The translations under genes were made by a program, and so were the position numbers. 13,751 nt of DNA from JBJHBY01 sp050485745 (lineage in GTDB: Bacteria > Pseudomonadota > Gammaproteobacteria > Pseudomonadales > CAMLJR01). Below the pieces are notes generated by a model. The model had not been told where the DNA came from. It did no database searches and worked only from the letters and a program-made list of their open reading frames with translations. Of the stretch, positions 6,367-13,480 are shown piece after piece. Location: positions 1 through 13,751 of the forward strand of contig JBJHBY010000080.1 of the NCBI GenBank assembly GCA_050485745.1, written 5' to 3'. Positions within the stretch are counted from its first letter, which is position 1, and every line of letters begins with the position of its first letter.

Positions 6367-8835
6367 ATGACCTCAAAACACGCCCTGCCCCGCTCACTCA
6401 TGGCCGCTGCCGTGGCTACCGCGGGACTCCTCAGCACGCCCATCGTCGGCCACGCCCAGACCCGGGTGGCGGTGATCGAGGAAATCATCGTCACCGCGCG
6501 CAAGACCGAGGAGTCCATCCAGGACACGCCGATCTCCATCCAGGCGTTCGGCAGCCATGACCTGGAGCAGATCGGCGCCTTCGAAGCCGACGCCATCGCC
6601 AACCTCACCCCCAACCTGCGCATGCAGCGGGTCAGCTCCAGCCAGGACAATTTCGCCTACAGCATCCGCGGTGTCGCCGCAGGTGACCCGGTGCTCTCCG
6701 AAGAGCCGACGGTAGGGCTGTACATGGACGGTGTGTATATCGCGCGCAGCGCCGGCGCCGCTTTCGACATCGCCGACCTCGAGCGCATCGAGGTCCTGCG
6801 CGGCCCCCAGGGAACGTTGTTCGGGCGCAACACCATTGGTGGCGCGATCAACATCATCACCGAGAAGCCCCGTGGTGAATTCGCCTTCAAGCAGCTGCTG
6901 TCCTTCGGCGACTATGGCTACCGCCGCAGTCAGACCACGATCGACACGCCGCAGATCGGCGACTTCGCCTTCAAGCTGTCGCACATGGCCATGGAAAAGG
7001 AAGGCTGGCAGCGCAGCAGCCTCAACGGCGGCCGTCTCGGCGACCGCGAATCCGAGGCCTTTCGCTTGGCGGCACGCTGGACACCGACGGATGACGTCAC
7101 CATCGACTACACCTTCGACCGCTCTGAACGTGAGAGCAATGCCTCGCGCGAGCAGATCTCCCATGTGCGCGACGTGCACATTGGCCTGGGTGGGGGCGCA
7201 TACCAGCAGGCTGCGGCTTTCGCCAGCCAGAAGCCGCAGCGCCGTATCCCCATCGAAAGCACCAATCCACGGGATACTTTCTCCGACATCGACGGCCATG
7301 CCCTCAACGTGGAATGGTATGCATCGCCGGAACTGACCATCAAATCCATTACCTCCTACCGCGAGTGGAAAAGCGGTGCCCGCAGCGGCAGCTTTGGCGC
7401 GGTGCAGGGCGATGGCACGATCTTCGATTTCGATGCCAGCCTGGCCGGCCTGATGGCGGGCGACCCGGACTTCCTGACCCCGATCCCCATGGGCGAGAAC
7501 GTGGCCATGTTCGACGCCACCCGACGCAGCGCCCAGCGCCAGTTCACCCAGGAGTTCCAGTTTGTCGGCACCACCCTGGAAGACCGTCTGTTCTATAACG
7601 TCGGTGTGTATTACTTCGAAGAAAAGGCCAACGAGCGCAATCCGCAGGAGTTCATCATTCCCACGGCCCTGCTGCTGCAATCACCCAACCTTGCGCCCCT
7701 GGCTCCGGCATTCGAAGCCGCACTGGGCGGGATCGGCTTCCCTTCCGATCCAATGATGGGTACTGGCCTGGGCTCCTCGATGCTGGTGCGCTCACCCAAC
7801 TTTGCGTACGCCACCAACAACCAGTCCTGGGCGCTCTACGGCCAGTTCACCTACAGCATCAACTACGACCTCGATGTAACCCTGGGCCTGCGCTACACCT
7901 GGGACAAGAAAAAGACACAGCTGACCCAGAACTTCGACGACCTCGGCGGCAACCTGGCCACACTGAAGGCCGACGAATCCTGGCAGAAGTTCAGCCCCAG
8001 CCTCACCGTCGACTACCGCTGGACGCCGGACATCTCGACCTACGCCAAGGTGGCCACGGGGTACCGCTCCGGCGGCTTCAACACCCGGGCGAGCACCACC
8101 ACGTCATTCCTGTCGCCGGTGGATGAGGAGAACCTGATCAGCTACGAGCTGGGCCTGAAGTCCGACTGGCTGGATCGCACCTTGCGCGTCAACGCCGCCG
8201 TGTTCTACATGGACTATGAGGATCGCCAGGTCGCCCAGCTCGAGGCCGGCTCGGGCGGCGCCTCCACCCGCATTCTGAACGCGGGTGAGTCGCGCACCCG
8301 GGGGCTCGAACTCGACGTCACCTGGGTACCCCTGCCGGGCCTGCGTCTGATGGCAGGCTATGGCTACCTCGACACCAAGTTCAAGGAGTTCATCACCGAG
8401 CGTGTCGACCCGGTCACCGCGTTCCCGGTAGACCCGACTGCCGGCAACGAGGATGTCTCCGATGTAGTCGCCACCAATTTGATGGCACCCAAACACAGCG
8501 CCTCGCTCTCCGCCGAATACAGCTTCGAGCCGTTCAGCTTCGGCACCTTGAGCCTGCGCATGGACGGCAGCTACACCAGCTCCTTCGTGTACAACCCGCA
8601 GCTGACCCTGTACGACGGCACCGACTCGCACTACCTGGTCAACGCCCGCGCCACCCTGGCGGACATCCCCGCCGGGCGGGACGGCTTCCTGCGCGTCGCG
8701 CTCTGGGGCAAGAACCTGGAGAACAAGCGCTACAAGGAGTACGGCATCGAGATGGGCGTTCTCGGTTATGCGGTGAACACCTGGAACGAGCCGCGCAGCT
8801 TCGGTGTGGACATCGTCTACGAATACAACCGCTGA
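6367..8835 (+). CDS. TonB-dependent outer membrane receptor 2 (822 aa)
   Basis: The ATG at 6367 is preceded by AAGGAGA (6350s) and opens a signal peptide ending at GHA (residue 30); the upstream in-frame ATG at 6301 would bury this signal behind 22 extra residues. The TonB box is VIEEIIVTARK at 36-46. The plug shows YSIRGVAAGDP at 98-108, VGLYMDGVYIAR at 116-127 and LRGPQGTLFGRNTIGGAINIITEKP at 144-168. The remainder is beta-barrel-like and ends FGVDIVYEYNR, without the usual terminal Phe. Its ligand is unknown. It is clearly not a recent copy of receptor 1, since lengths and barrel sequence differ. Transcription is divergent from the MFS gene and ends at a strong terminator (8863-8899). Confidence 0.95.
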   Translation: MTSKHALPRSLMAAAVATAGLLSTPIVGHAQTRVAVIEEIIVTARKTEESIQDTPISIQAFGSHDLEQIGAFEADAIANLTPNLRMQRVSSSQDNFAYSIRGVAAGDPVLSEEPTVGLYMDGVYIARSAGAAFDIADLERIEVLRGPQGTLFGRNTIGGAINIITEKPRGEFAFKQLLSFGDYGYRRSQTTIDTPQIGDFAFKLSHMAMEKEGWQRSSLNGGRLGDRESEAFRLAARWTPTDDVTIDYTFDRSERESNASREQISHVRDVHIGLGGGAYQQAAAFASQKPQRRIPIESTNPRDTFSDIDGHALNVEWYASPELTIKSITSYREWKSGARSGSFGAVQGDGTIFDFDASLAGLMAGDPDFLTPIPMGENVAMFDATRRSAQRQFTQEFQFVGTTLEDRLFYNVGVYYFEEKANERNPQEFIIPTALLLQSPNLAPLAPAFEAALGGIGFPSDPMMGTGLGSSMLVRSPNFAYATNNQSWALYGQFTYSINYDLDVTLGLRYTWDKKKTQLTQNFDDLGGNLATLKADESWQKFSPSLTVDYRWTPDISTYAKVATGYRSGGFNTRASTTTSFLSPVDEENLISYELGLKSDWLDRTLRVNAAVFYMDYEDRQVAQLEAGSGGASTRILNAGESRTRGLELDVTWVPLPGLRLMAGYGYLDTKFKEFITERVDPVTAFPVDPTAGNEDVSDVVATNLMAPKHSASLSAEYSFEPFSFGTLSLRMDGSYTSSFVYNPQLTLYDGTDSHYLVNARATLADIPAGRDGFLRVALWGKNLENKRYKEYGIEMGVLGYAVNTWNEPRSFGVDIVYEYNR

Positions 8836-8862
8836 GCTCTCCCCCCGGTTGCCGGGGCCAGT

Positions 8863-8899
8863 GCCCCTTCCCGTTTCGGGGAGGGGCTTTTTTTATTTT
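8863..8899 (+). terminator. Rho-independent terminator of TonB receptor 2
   Basis: Eleven-base arms (8863-8873 and 8877-8887) with one G-U pair and a TTT loop, followed directly by seven Ts, an A and four more Ts. It begins 28 bases after the stop codon. Two further stems overlap it upstream: CCCCGG/CCGGGG (8843-8857) and GGGGC/GCCCC (8854-8867). Confidence 0.93.
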
Positions 8900-8905
8900 C
8901 CATCC

Positions 8906-8931
8906 TCTACTGGCGCGCTTCTACTGGCGCG
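8906..8931. repeat. 12-bp direct repeat over the TetR stop codon
   Basis: TCTACTGGCGCG occurs at 8906-8917 and again at 8920-8931, offset 14 bases. The second copy contains the TetR stop codon (complement of CTA at 8921-8923) and its last codons, and the first lies just beyond it. It looks like a small slippage duplication. Confidence 0.8.
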
Positions 8932-9820
8932 GCAGCTTGCGCTCCAGGTTAGCGATGAGGTCGGAGAAACCCTCTTCCATCACGTCATGGCCCGTGATGA
9001 GTCCGTGGTAGGGCCGCAGCATCAGATGGAAGGACTGCTCGTGGGGCTCCAGCTCTTCCAGCCGGGACAGGGACACCGGCGAATGGAAACCGTCGTCGGT
9101 GACCTCCGCGTGCACCAGGGCAATGGCCTGGCAGCAGAACAGCCAGTTGTTCAGGGCCAGGTCTTTTTCACGAAAGCCGACTTCATAGAGGGTCTGGCCG
9201 ACGATGCGGGTGATGCGCAGCCAGCCTGCGGAGGTCTTGCCATCGAAGCCGGTGATCTTGAACATCACCGGATAACGCTCGCCCAGCTCCCGCAAGGTCC
9301 AGAGCCAGTCGCGCAGGGTCTTTTTCCAGTCCTGTCCGGGTTCCGGCTGCGGCATGCGGAACTGCAGGCAGATATGATTGGACAGCTCGGCGAGCAGGGC
9401 CTCACGGCTGGGAAAGTAGTTGTACAGAGCCATCGATACCGTGCCCAGGGCGTCGGCTACCCGCGCCAGGGTGAAGCCATCCGTCGAGTACTGCTCCAGC
9501 AGTTTGAGCGACGTTTCGAGGATCTTTTCCCGGGACAGGCGCCGCGGCCGCCCCACACTGGCCTTGCCCGCTGTCGCTCGGGCCGGCGCCCTGGCTCTGG
9601 CTGGTGCGCCAGGCTTCGACTTCGCCCTGGGTGTCGCCGGGGTCTTTGGCCCGACCTTCTTCACCGCGGATTTCGCTTTCACCCCGGATTTGGGCTTCGT
9701 CTCGGACTTGGGCCTCGCAGGCCCGGATGCCGCCTTGCCACGCGAACGGGTCGACTTGCCCTCGCCGACCGGACTGGCGCTGGCCGGAGCCCGGGAGGCA
9801 GATTTCTGAGGACGATCCAT
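8921..9820 (-). CDS. TetR/AcrR-family transcription regulator with long basic N-terminal tail
   Basis: 299 residues from the ATG at 9820. Residues 1-94 are low-complexity and rich in Lys, Arg, Ala, Pro and Ser, ending in VGRPRRLSREKI. A TetR helix-turn-helix follows at about 97-146, with FTLARVADALGTVSMALYNYFPSREALLAEL. The C-terminal 150 residues would form the ligand-binding and dimer domain; it is Trp/Leu-rich and I cannot assign a subfamily. TetR proteins are usually dimeric repressors released by a small ligand, and often control adjacent divergent genes. A TTG at 9865 in the same frame would add 15 residues; neither start has a strong ribosome binding site, so the start is uncertain. 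It diverges from the MDR oxidoreductase, and dyads at 9863-9896 are candidate operators. Confidence 0.9.
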   Translation of the reverse strand: MDRPQKSASRAPASASPVGEGKSTRSRGKAASGPARPKSETKPKSGVKAKSAVKKVGPKTPATPRAKSKPGAPARARAPARATAGKASVGRPRRLSREKILETSLKLLEQYSTDGFTLARVADALGTVSMALYNYFPSREALLAELSNHICLQFRMPQPEPGQDWKKTLRDWLWTLRELGERYPVMFKITGFDGKTSAGWLRITRIVGQTLYEVGFREKDLALNNWLFCCQAIALVHAEVTDDGFHSPVSLSRLEELEPHEQSFHLMLRPYHGLITGHDVMEEGFSDLIANLERKLPRQ

Positions 9821-9862
9821 GACGACAAACACCAGGCTGGGTTGGCAAGCCGTTGATGGTAT

Positions 9863-9896
9863 CAAGCTGTCCAGCGGCTGTCAGCTTGTCGGACAA
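9863..9896. promoter_or_regulatory. Nested dyads upstream of the TetR gene, candidate operator
   Basis: CAAGCTG (9863-9869) pairs with CAGCTTG (9882-9888); a second dyad CAGC-G-GCTG (9872-9880) shares nearly the same centre. It is followed by TTGTC-G-GACAA (9886-9896). Dyads of this size between a TetR gene and a divergent gene are typical TetR operators, but the regulator's true site is not known. Confidence 0.45.
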
Positions 9897-9945
9897 ACGT
9901 GTCGGGCAGCCGCATCCTCGACATCCCATCTGCCTGCGGTCTGGT

Positions 9946-9963
9946 ATTTATGATGAAATAAAT
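9946..9963. promoter_or_regulatory. AT-rich dyad before the MDR oxidoreductase
   Basis: ATTTAT and ATAAAT separated by six bases, 33 bp before the oxidoreductase ATG. It includes TATGAT (9949-9954), a possible -10, although no -35 is seen at the right distance. Element A has the same half-sites with a seven-base spacer. Confidence 0.4.
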
Positions 9964-9996
9964 CCCTACGATATCGGCCTTTTCAATGGAGCTCCC

Positions 9997-11049
9997 ATGC
10001 TGCAAAGCTACCACTTCTCCGCCCGCGCGCCCTCCCTGGGCATCCCCGGCACGGCCCTGGGTATCGAGCCGCGCCAGTCGCCGCTGCCGGAACCCGGGCC
10101 GGGCCAGGTGCTGATGCGGGTCCGCGCCAGTGCGCTCAACTTTGCCGACCTGACCTTTCTCAGCGGGCACCTGCCCCAGGCGGAGGGCCTGATTCCGTTG
10201 CTGGACGGCGCGGGAGAGGTGGTCGCCACGGGCCCCGGCGTCAGCCGCTGGCAAGTGGGGGATCGGGTGACCGCCAACCCGCACCAGAACTGGCTGGCCG
10301 GGGAGCCGCGTCCTCCGAACTACGGTGCGGTTCTCGGCGGCATGATTGATGGCATGCTGCGCAGCCATGCACTGATGCCGGAAACCGGGCTCGCGGCGAC
10401 CCCCACCCACCTCAGCGATGAGGAAGCCGCCGCCCTGCCCTGCGCCGGCCTCACCGCCTGGAACAGCCTGATGGGCGGGCCGCCACACAAGCGCGCCTGC
10501 GTGCCGGGGGAGTCGGTGCTGGTGCAGGGCACGGGTGGCGTCGCCCTGTTCCTGCTGCAGTTTGCCAGGCTGGCGGGGTGTCGGGTGATCGCGCTGACCT
10601 CGACGGCGGAAAAAATGGCCCTGCTTCGCGAGCTCGGGGCCGATACGGTCATCAACTACCGGGAGACGCCGCAGTGGGGCGATGCGGTCCTTGCTGCGAC
10701 CCAGGGCCGGGGCGTCGATCTCGCCGTGGAGCTGGGTGGCCCGGGGACCCTGCCCCAGTCCATCCACTGCGTGCGCCCCGGAGGCCGCCTGGCCCTGATC
10801 GGCATGGTGGGCGGCATGGGCAGCGTGGACTACCTGCACCTGATCCCCATCATCCACAAGGCACTGACACTGTTTGCCAACTCCATGGGCAGCCTGGCGG
10901 ACCTGGAAAACATGCTGCAGGCGGTGGGTCAACACCAGCTGCGCCCGCACATCGACCGGGTGTTTCCTTTCGCGCAGGCGCCGGAGGCGTTCCGCTATTT
11001 CTCCGGGCGCGGGCACATCGGCAAGGTGGTGATCCGGCACGACGACTGA
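9997..11049 (+). CDS. Zinc-independent MDR oxidoreductase (quinone reductase-like), 350 aa
   Basis: The ATG at 9997 follows TGGAGCT, and the protein starts like its family (substrate domain from residue 1); the frame stays open upstream but that stretch looks non-coding. Residues 32-95 hold the GroES-like fold (PGPGQVLMRVRASALNFADL, then DGAGEVVATGPGVSRWQVGDRV). The nucleotide-binding Rossmann motif is VLVQGTGGVALFLLQFARLAG at 175-195, and PGGRLALIGM follows at 261-270. The catalytic zinc Cys is replaced in ALNFADL (46-52) and no structural-zinc Cys cluster is present, so it is an NAD(P)H-dependent quinone or enone reductase type rather than a zinc alcohol dehydrogenase. It could reduce an intermediate of the neighbouring pathway; the substrate is unknown. 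Divergent from the TetR gene, which may control it. Confidence 0.9.
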   Translation: MLQSYHFSARAPSLGIPGTALGIEPRQSPLPEPGPGQVLMRVRASALNFADLTFLSGHLPQAEGLIPLLDGAGEVVATGPGVSRWQVGDRVTANPHQNWLAGEPRPPNYGAVLGGMIDGMLRSHALMPETGLAATPTHLSDEEAAALPCAGLTAWNSLMGGPPHKRACVPGESVLVQGTGGVALFLLQFARLAGCRVIALTSTAEKMALLRELGADTVINYRETPQWGDAVLAATQGRGVDLAVELGGPGTLPQSIHCVRPGGRLALIGMVGGMGSVDYLHLIPIIHKALTLFANSMGSLADLENMLQAVGQHQLRPHIDRVFPFAQAPEAFRYFSGRGHIGKVVIRHDD

Positions 11050-11081
11050 CGCACAGTCGCGCGGGCAGCACTGCCCGGGCA
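11050..11081. other. Short convergent intergenic region with weak hairpin
   Basis: GGGCA and TGCCC (around 11063-11077) can pair across a four-base loop, between the convergent oxidoreductase and peroxidase genes. There is no T run, so a terminator role is doubtful. Confidence 0.3.
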
Positions 11082-11648
11082 TCAGTCCCCGGGCAACAGC
11101 GACTCCAGCGCATCGACGAGGCGCGGATCATCCGGCGCCACACGGCTGGAAAAGTGGGCCACCACCTCGCCATCCGCTGCCACAAGGTACTTGTTGAAGT
11201 TCCAGGCCGGCGCGGTGGTCGCCGCCGCCAGTGCCTGGAACAAGGGGTGGGCATCCGCGCCACGCACGTTCTGGGGCGCGGTCATGGTGAAGGTCACGCC
11301 ATAATTGACGTAGCAGACCTCGGCGGTGGTGGCCTCGTCCCGCGCCTCCTGGCGGAAGTCGTTGGAGGGCACACCGAGGATCTCCAGGCCACGCCCCCGG
11401 TAGGCTTGGTACAGCGCCTCGAGGCCGCCGAACTGCCGGGTGAAGCCGCAATAGCTGGCGGTATTTACCACCAGCACCGGTTTGCCCGCCAGCACCTCAC
11501 AGAGGTCCACCTGCTCACTGGAGTGCAGCCGCTGCAGCGTGTGCTGGAACAGGGCCGGACACGCCGCTGATACCTCTGCATGGGCAGTGCCGGCAAACGC
11601 CAGGCCTGCAGTCAGCAACGGCATCATCGTGAGCCATGGGGTTTTCAT
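11082..11648 (-). CDS. Exported glutathione peroxidase-family protein (188 aa)
   Basis: Residues 1-24 form a Sec signal peptide ending AHA, so the protein is probably periplasmic. The GPx fold motifs follow: VVNTASYCGFT with the peroxidatic Cys67, GVPSNDFRQEA with Gln100, and WNFNKYLV with Trp149 and Asn150, completing the Cys-Gln-Trp-Asn set. Cys112 in EVCYVNYGVTF sits where thioredoxin-dependent GPx proteins carry the resolving Cys. It would reduce hydroperoxides with thiol electrons. The normal PCNQFGxQEP loop reads PSNDFRQEA, one residue shorter. The start codon overlaps the stop of the SnoaL-like gene (ATGA), which points to translational coupling; GAGAGG just upstream is the likely ribosome binding site. 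Confidence 0.9.
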   Translation of the reverse strand: MKTPWLTMMPLLTAGLAFAGTAHAEVSAACPALFQHTLQRLHSSEQVDLCEVLAGKPVLVVNTASYCGFTRQFGGLEALYQAYRGRGLEILGVPSNDFRQEARDEATTAEVCYVNYGVTFTMTAPQNVRGADAHPLFQALAAATTAPAWNFNKYLVAADGEVVAHFSSRVAPDDPRLVDALESLLPGD

Positions 11649-12235
11649 GCAGACCTCTCACTCCCGAACTCACCCAGGTAGTGCACCGAGAGCGGCGGAT
11701 TCTGCTCCAGCGGGTGGGTGATTTCATAGATACGGCGGTAGCGGGTTTCGCGGATCAGCCAGCGCCCGTCGACCTTCTCGTAGCGGTCCCAGTACAGGGC
11801 TGTACCGGTGGTGAAGTGCTTGTGGTCGAGGATCCACATGTTGTCCGCCAGATACCAGATGCCCGTGGCCTCGGTCTCGCTCAGCATCTGGATTTCCGGA
11901 TGGTGGCCGTTGTGGTGGCCAACCGCCCCGCGGGTAAAGGCCTGGCGCTGCGAGGCCACCACGGCAGCCGCACCATCCAGCTTCCATTCATAGTGGCCAC
12001 CGATGAAATGCACCTTGATCTGCGGGTGGAACAGGGTGGCCAGCTCGCCGAAGTTGGCCGTATCCACACAACGGAAATAGGCGTACTTGAGCTGACGGAT
12101 CGCCTCCATGTCCATCAGACGCTGCACATCCCGGCGCAGCTCCTCCACACCACCGCTGGAGGCCTCCAGGGGCAGGCCCGGGGTGATCCCCATCGCCTCG
12201 CGTGTCAGGGTCGGGGCGTTGGCGTCTGTACTCAT
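11645..12235 (-). CDS. SnoaL/NTF2-like family protein (196 aa)
   Basis: The ATG at 12235 has AGGATG upstream; the frame stays open to 12388, but that longer start would run into the gmk promoter region. After about 35 polar residues, helices at 36-70 (EAIRQLKYAYFRCVDTANFGELATLF) and strands with HFIGGHYEW (76-84), GHHNGHHPEIQM (106-117), GIWYLADNMW (125-134) and GTALYWDRYEKVDGRWLIRETRYRRIYE (144-171) fit the SnoaL_4 cone fold. Related proteins include dehydratases, isomerases and cyclases of steroid or polyketide metabolism, and many of no known function. It is first in a two-gene unit with the peroxidase. A catalytic role in the neighbouring catabolic genes is an inference. Confidence 0.85.
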   Translation of the reverse strand: MSTDANAPTLTREAMGITPGLPLEASSGGVEELRRDVQRLMDMEAIRQLKYAYFRCVDTANFGELATLFHPQIKVHFIGGHYEWKLDGAAAVVASQRQAFTRGAVGHHNGHHPEIQMLSETEATGIWYLADNMWILDHKHFTTGTALYWDRYEKVDGRWLIRETRYRRIYEITHPLEQNPPLSVHYLGEFGSERSA

Positions 12236-12332
12236 CGTTTCATCCTGTATCAGCTGGTTGGGGAAAACCGGGCCATGATACGCAATCCAGCCCCTCGCGG
12301 CAGCGGCCACGCAGCCAAGCAGGTGTGGTTTG

Positions 12333-12341
12333 TGGTGTAAT
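12333..12341 (+). promoter_or_regulatory. Possible extended -10 promoter of gmk
   Basis: TGG-TGTAAT is an extended -10 form (TGn plus a hexamer near TATAAT), 37 bp before the gmk ATG. No good -35 is present at 17 bp, as is allowed for extended -10 promoters. The region 12236-12378 also has a GTATCA / TGATAC inverted repeat (12248-12280) and separates gmk from the divergent SnoaL-like gene. Confidence 0.35.
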
Positions 12342-12378
12342 GGCGACCTCCCAAAGACCACAACCCGCAGAGCTCCGC

Positions 12379-12996
12379 ATGATTCCACACGGCAATCTCT
12401 ACACGGTTTCCGCGCCCTCCGGCGCCGGCAAGACCAGCCTGGTCCAGGCCCTGGTGGAGAGCCTGCCCGATGTGTGTGTTTCCGTCTCCCACACGACCCG
12501 AGGCCAGCGCCCCGGCGAGGTGGACGGCGTCAACTACCACTTCGTGGATCACGCCCGCTTCGAGGCCATGCACCAGGACGGCGTCTTTCTGGAGCAGGCG
12601 GAAGTGTTCGGCAACCGCTACGGCACTTCCCGGGACTGGGTGGAGCAGACCCTGGCCGGCGGCACCGATGTGATCCTCGAGATTGACTGGCAGGGAGCGC
12701 AGCAGGTACGCCGCATGCTGCCGGACACCACGGCCATATTTATCCTGCCGCCTTCATTGCAGGCCCTGCGCCAGCGTCTGACCGGGCGCGGCCAGGACCC
12801 CGACGAAGTGATCGAACAGCGCATGGCGGGCGCGGTCAGGGAGATGTCACACTATCACGAGGCGGACTACCTGATCGTCAACGACCTGTTCGAGACCGCC
12901 CTGGACGAACTGCGCGCGGTTTTCATCAGCGCTCGCCTGCATCTGGAGGGCCAGCGCCAGCGTCACGCTGCCCTGTTGCGGGAATTGCTGCCCTGA
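12379..12996 (+). CDS. gmk: Guanylate kinase
   Basis: 205 residues, the usual length. It phosphorylates GMP or dGMP to the diphosphate with ATP in the cytoplasm. The P-loop SAPSGAGKTSL is at 11-21, the GMP-binding stretch SHTTRGQRPGEVDGVNYHFV at 37-56, YGTS at 81-84 and EIDWQGAQQV at 101-110; the lid region LTGRGQDPDEVIEQRM follows. The ATG at 12379 matches the family start (GNLYTVSAPSG a few residues in); an upstream in-frame ATG at 12340 falls on a likely -10 element. It is followed by rpoZ and spoT, the order found in many Gammaproteobacteria. The gene that often precedes gmk there, yicC, is not adjacent here. Confidence 0.98.
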   Translation: MIPHGNLYTVSAPSGAGKTSLVQALVESLPDVCVSVSHTTRGQRPGEVDGVNYHFVDHARFEAMHQDGVFLEQAEVFGNRYGTSRDWVEQTLAGGTDVILEIDWQGAQQVRRMLPDTTAIFILPPSLQALRQRLTGRGQDPDEVIEQRMAGAVREMSHYHEADYLIVNDLFETALDELRAVFISARLHLEGQRQRHAALLRELLP

Positions 12997-13010
12997 CCCC
13001 CCGGTTTTTT

Positions 13011-13018
13011 GCTAGACT
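13011..13018 (+). promoter_or_regulatory. rpoZ: Possible extended -10 promoter for rpoZ-spoT
   Basis: TTTTTTGC-TAGACT (hexamer 13013-13018 with a TG two bases before) resembles an extended -10. It starts 15 bases after the gmk stop and about 163 bp before rpoZ. Farther down, CGGCGG / CCGCCG (13088-13107) could form a leader hairpin. A long gmk-rpoZ gap of 185 bp with these elements suggests that rpoZ-spoT has its own promoter. Confidence 0.35.
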
Positions 13019-13181
13019 GCGCGATTCCTGAGCAGCAGCCCACCCGAATCGGGCCCGGCCAGCGTCATCTCAGCCGCTTGCTGACGACGGCGGGAAACAC
13101 ACCGCCGCCCGGGCGTCTAAACTGTCAGGACACACATTTTCCCAGAAGCCTTGCCCCTCTGCCGATTGCCGGAGTAGATAG

Positions 13182-13451
13182 ATGGCCCGAATCACCGTAG
13201 AAGACTGCCTCGACCATGTCGATAACCGCTTTGAGCTGGTCATGGTCGCCAGCAAACGCGCCCGTCAGATCGCCACCCGCGGCAAGGAGCCACTGGTGCC
13301 CGAGGACGGCGACAAGCCCACCGTGCTCGCCCTGCGTGAGATCGCTGCGAACCTGATCGATCCGCAGGAGATCCTGCGCACGGAGGACGAGCCCGTTGCG
13401 CCGGTGATGGAGCTGGATCTCGGCCCCGCCACCGAGGATGCCCCGCTCTGA
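13182..13451 (+). CDS. rpoZ: DNA-directed RNA polymerase omega subunit
   Basis: 89 residues, starting MARITVEDCLDHVDNRFELVMVASKRARQI and continuing with KPTVLALREIAANLI, which are the well-conserved omega features. Omega binds the beta-prime C-terminus, helps assemble core RNA polymerase and forms part of ppGpp site 1 in Gammaproteobacteria. The acidic C-terminal tail (EDEPVAPVMELDLGPATEDAPL) is typical. GGAG lies about seven bases before the ATG. It is followed by spoT after 29 bp, a functional pairing since SpoT makes and breaks ppGpp. Confidence 0.98.
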   Translation: MARITVEDCLDHVDNRFELVMVASKRARQIATRGKEPLVPEDGDKPTVLALREIAANLIDPQEILRTEDEPVAPVMELDLGPATEDAPL

Positions 13452-13480
13452 GGACGGGCGCCGGGCCGGAGGATGTTGCC

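Noticed and set aside
6394..7680. 428-codon minus-strand frame
   Set aside because: Antisense shadow of TonB receptor 2 with no family motif.
9853..9996. Earlier start for the MDR oxidoreductase
   Set aside because: The added 48 residues do not resemble the family, would cross the divergent control region, and the ATG at 9997 has a ribosome binding site.
9862..11082. 406-codon minus-strand frame
   Set aside because: Antisense shadow of the MDR oxidoreductase, which has clear nucleotide-binding motifs.
12236..12388. Longer N-terminus for the SnoaL-like protein
   Set aside because: It would overlap the gmk start; the ATG at 12235 has a good AGGATG site and a normal family length.
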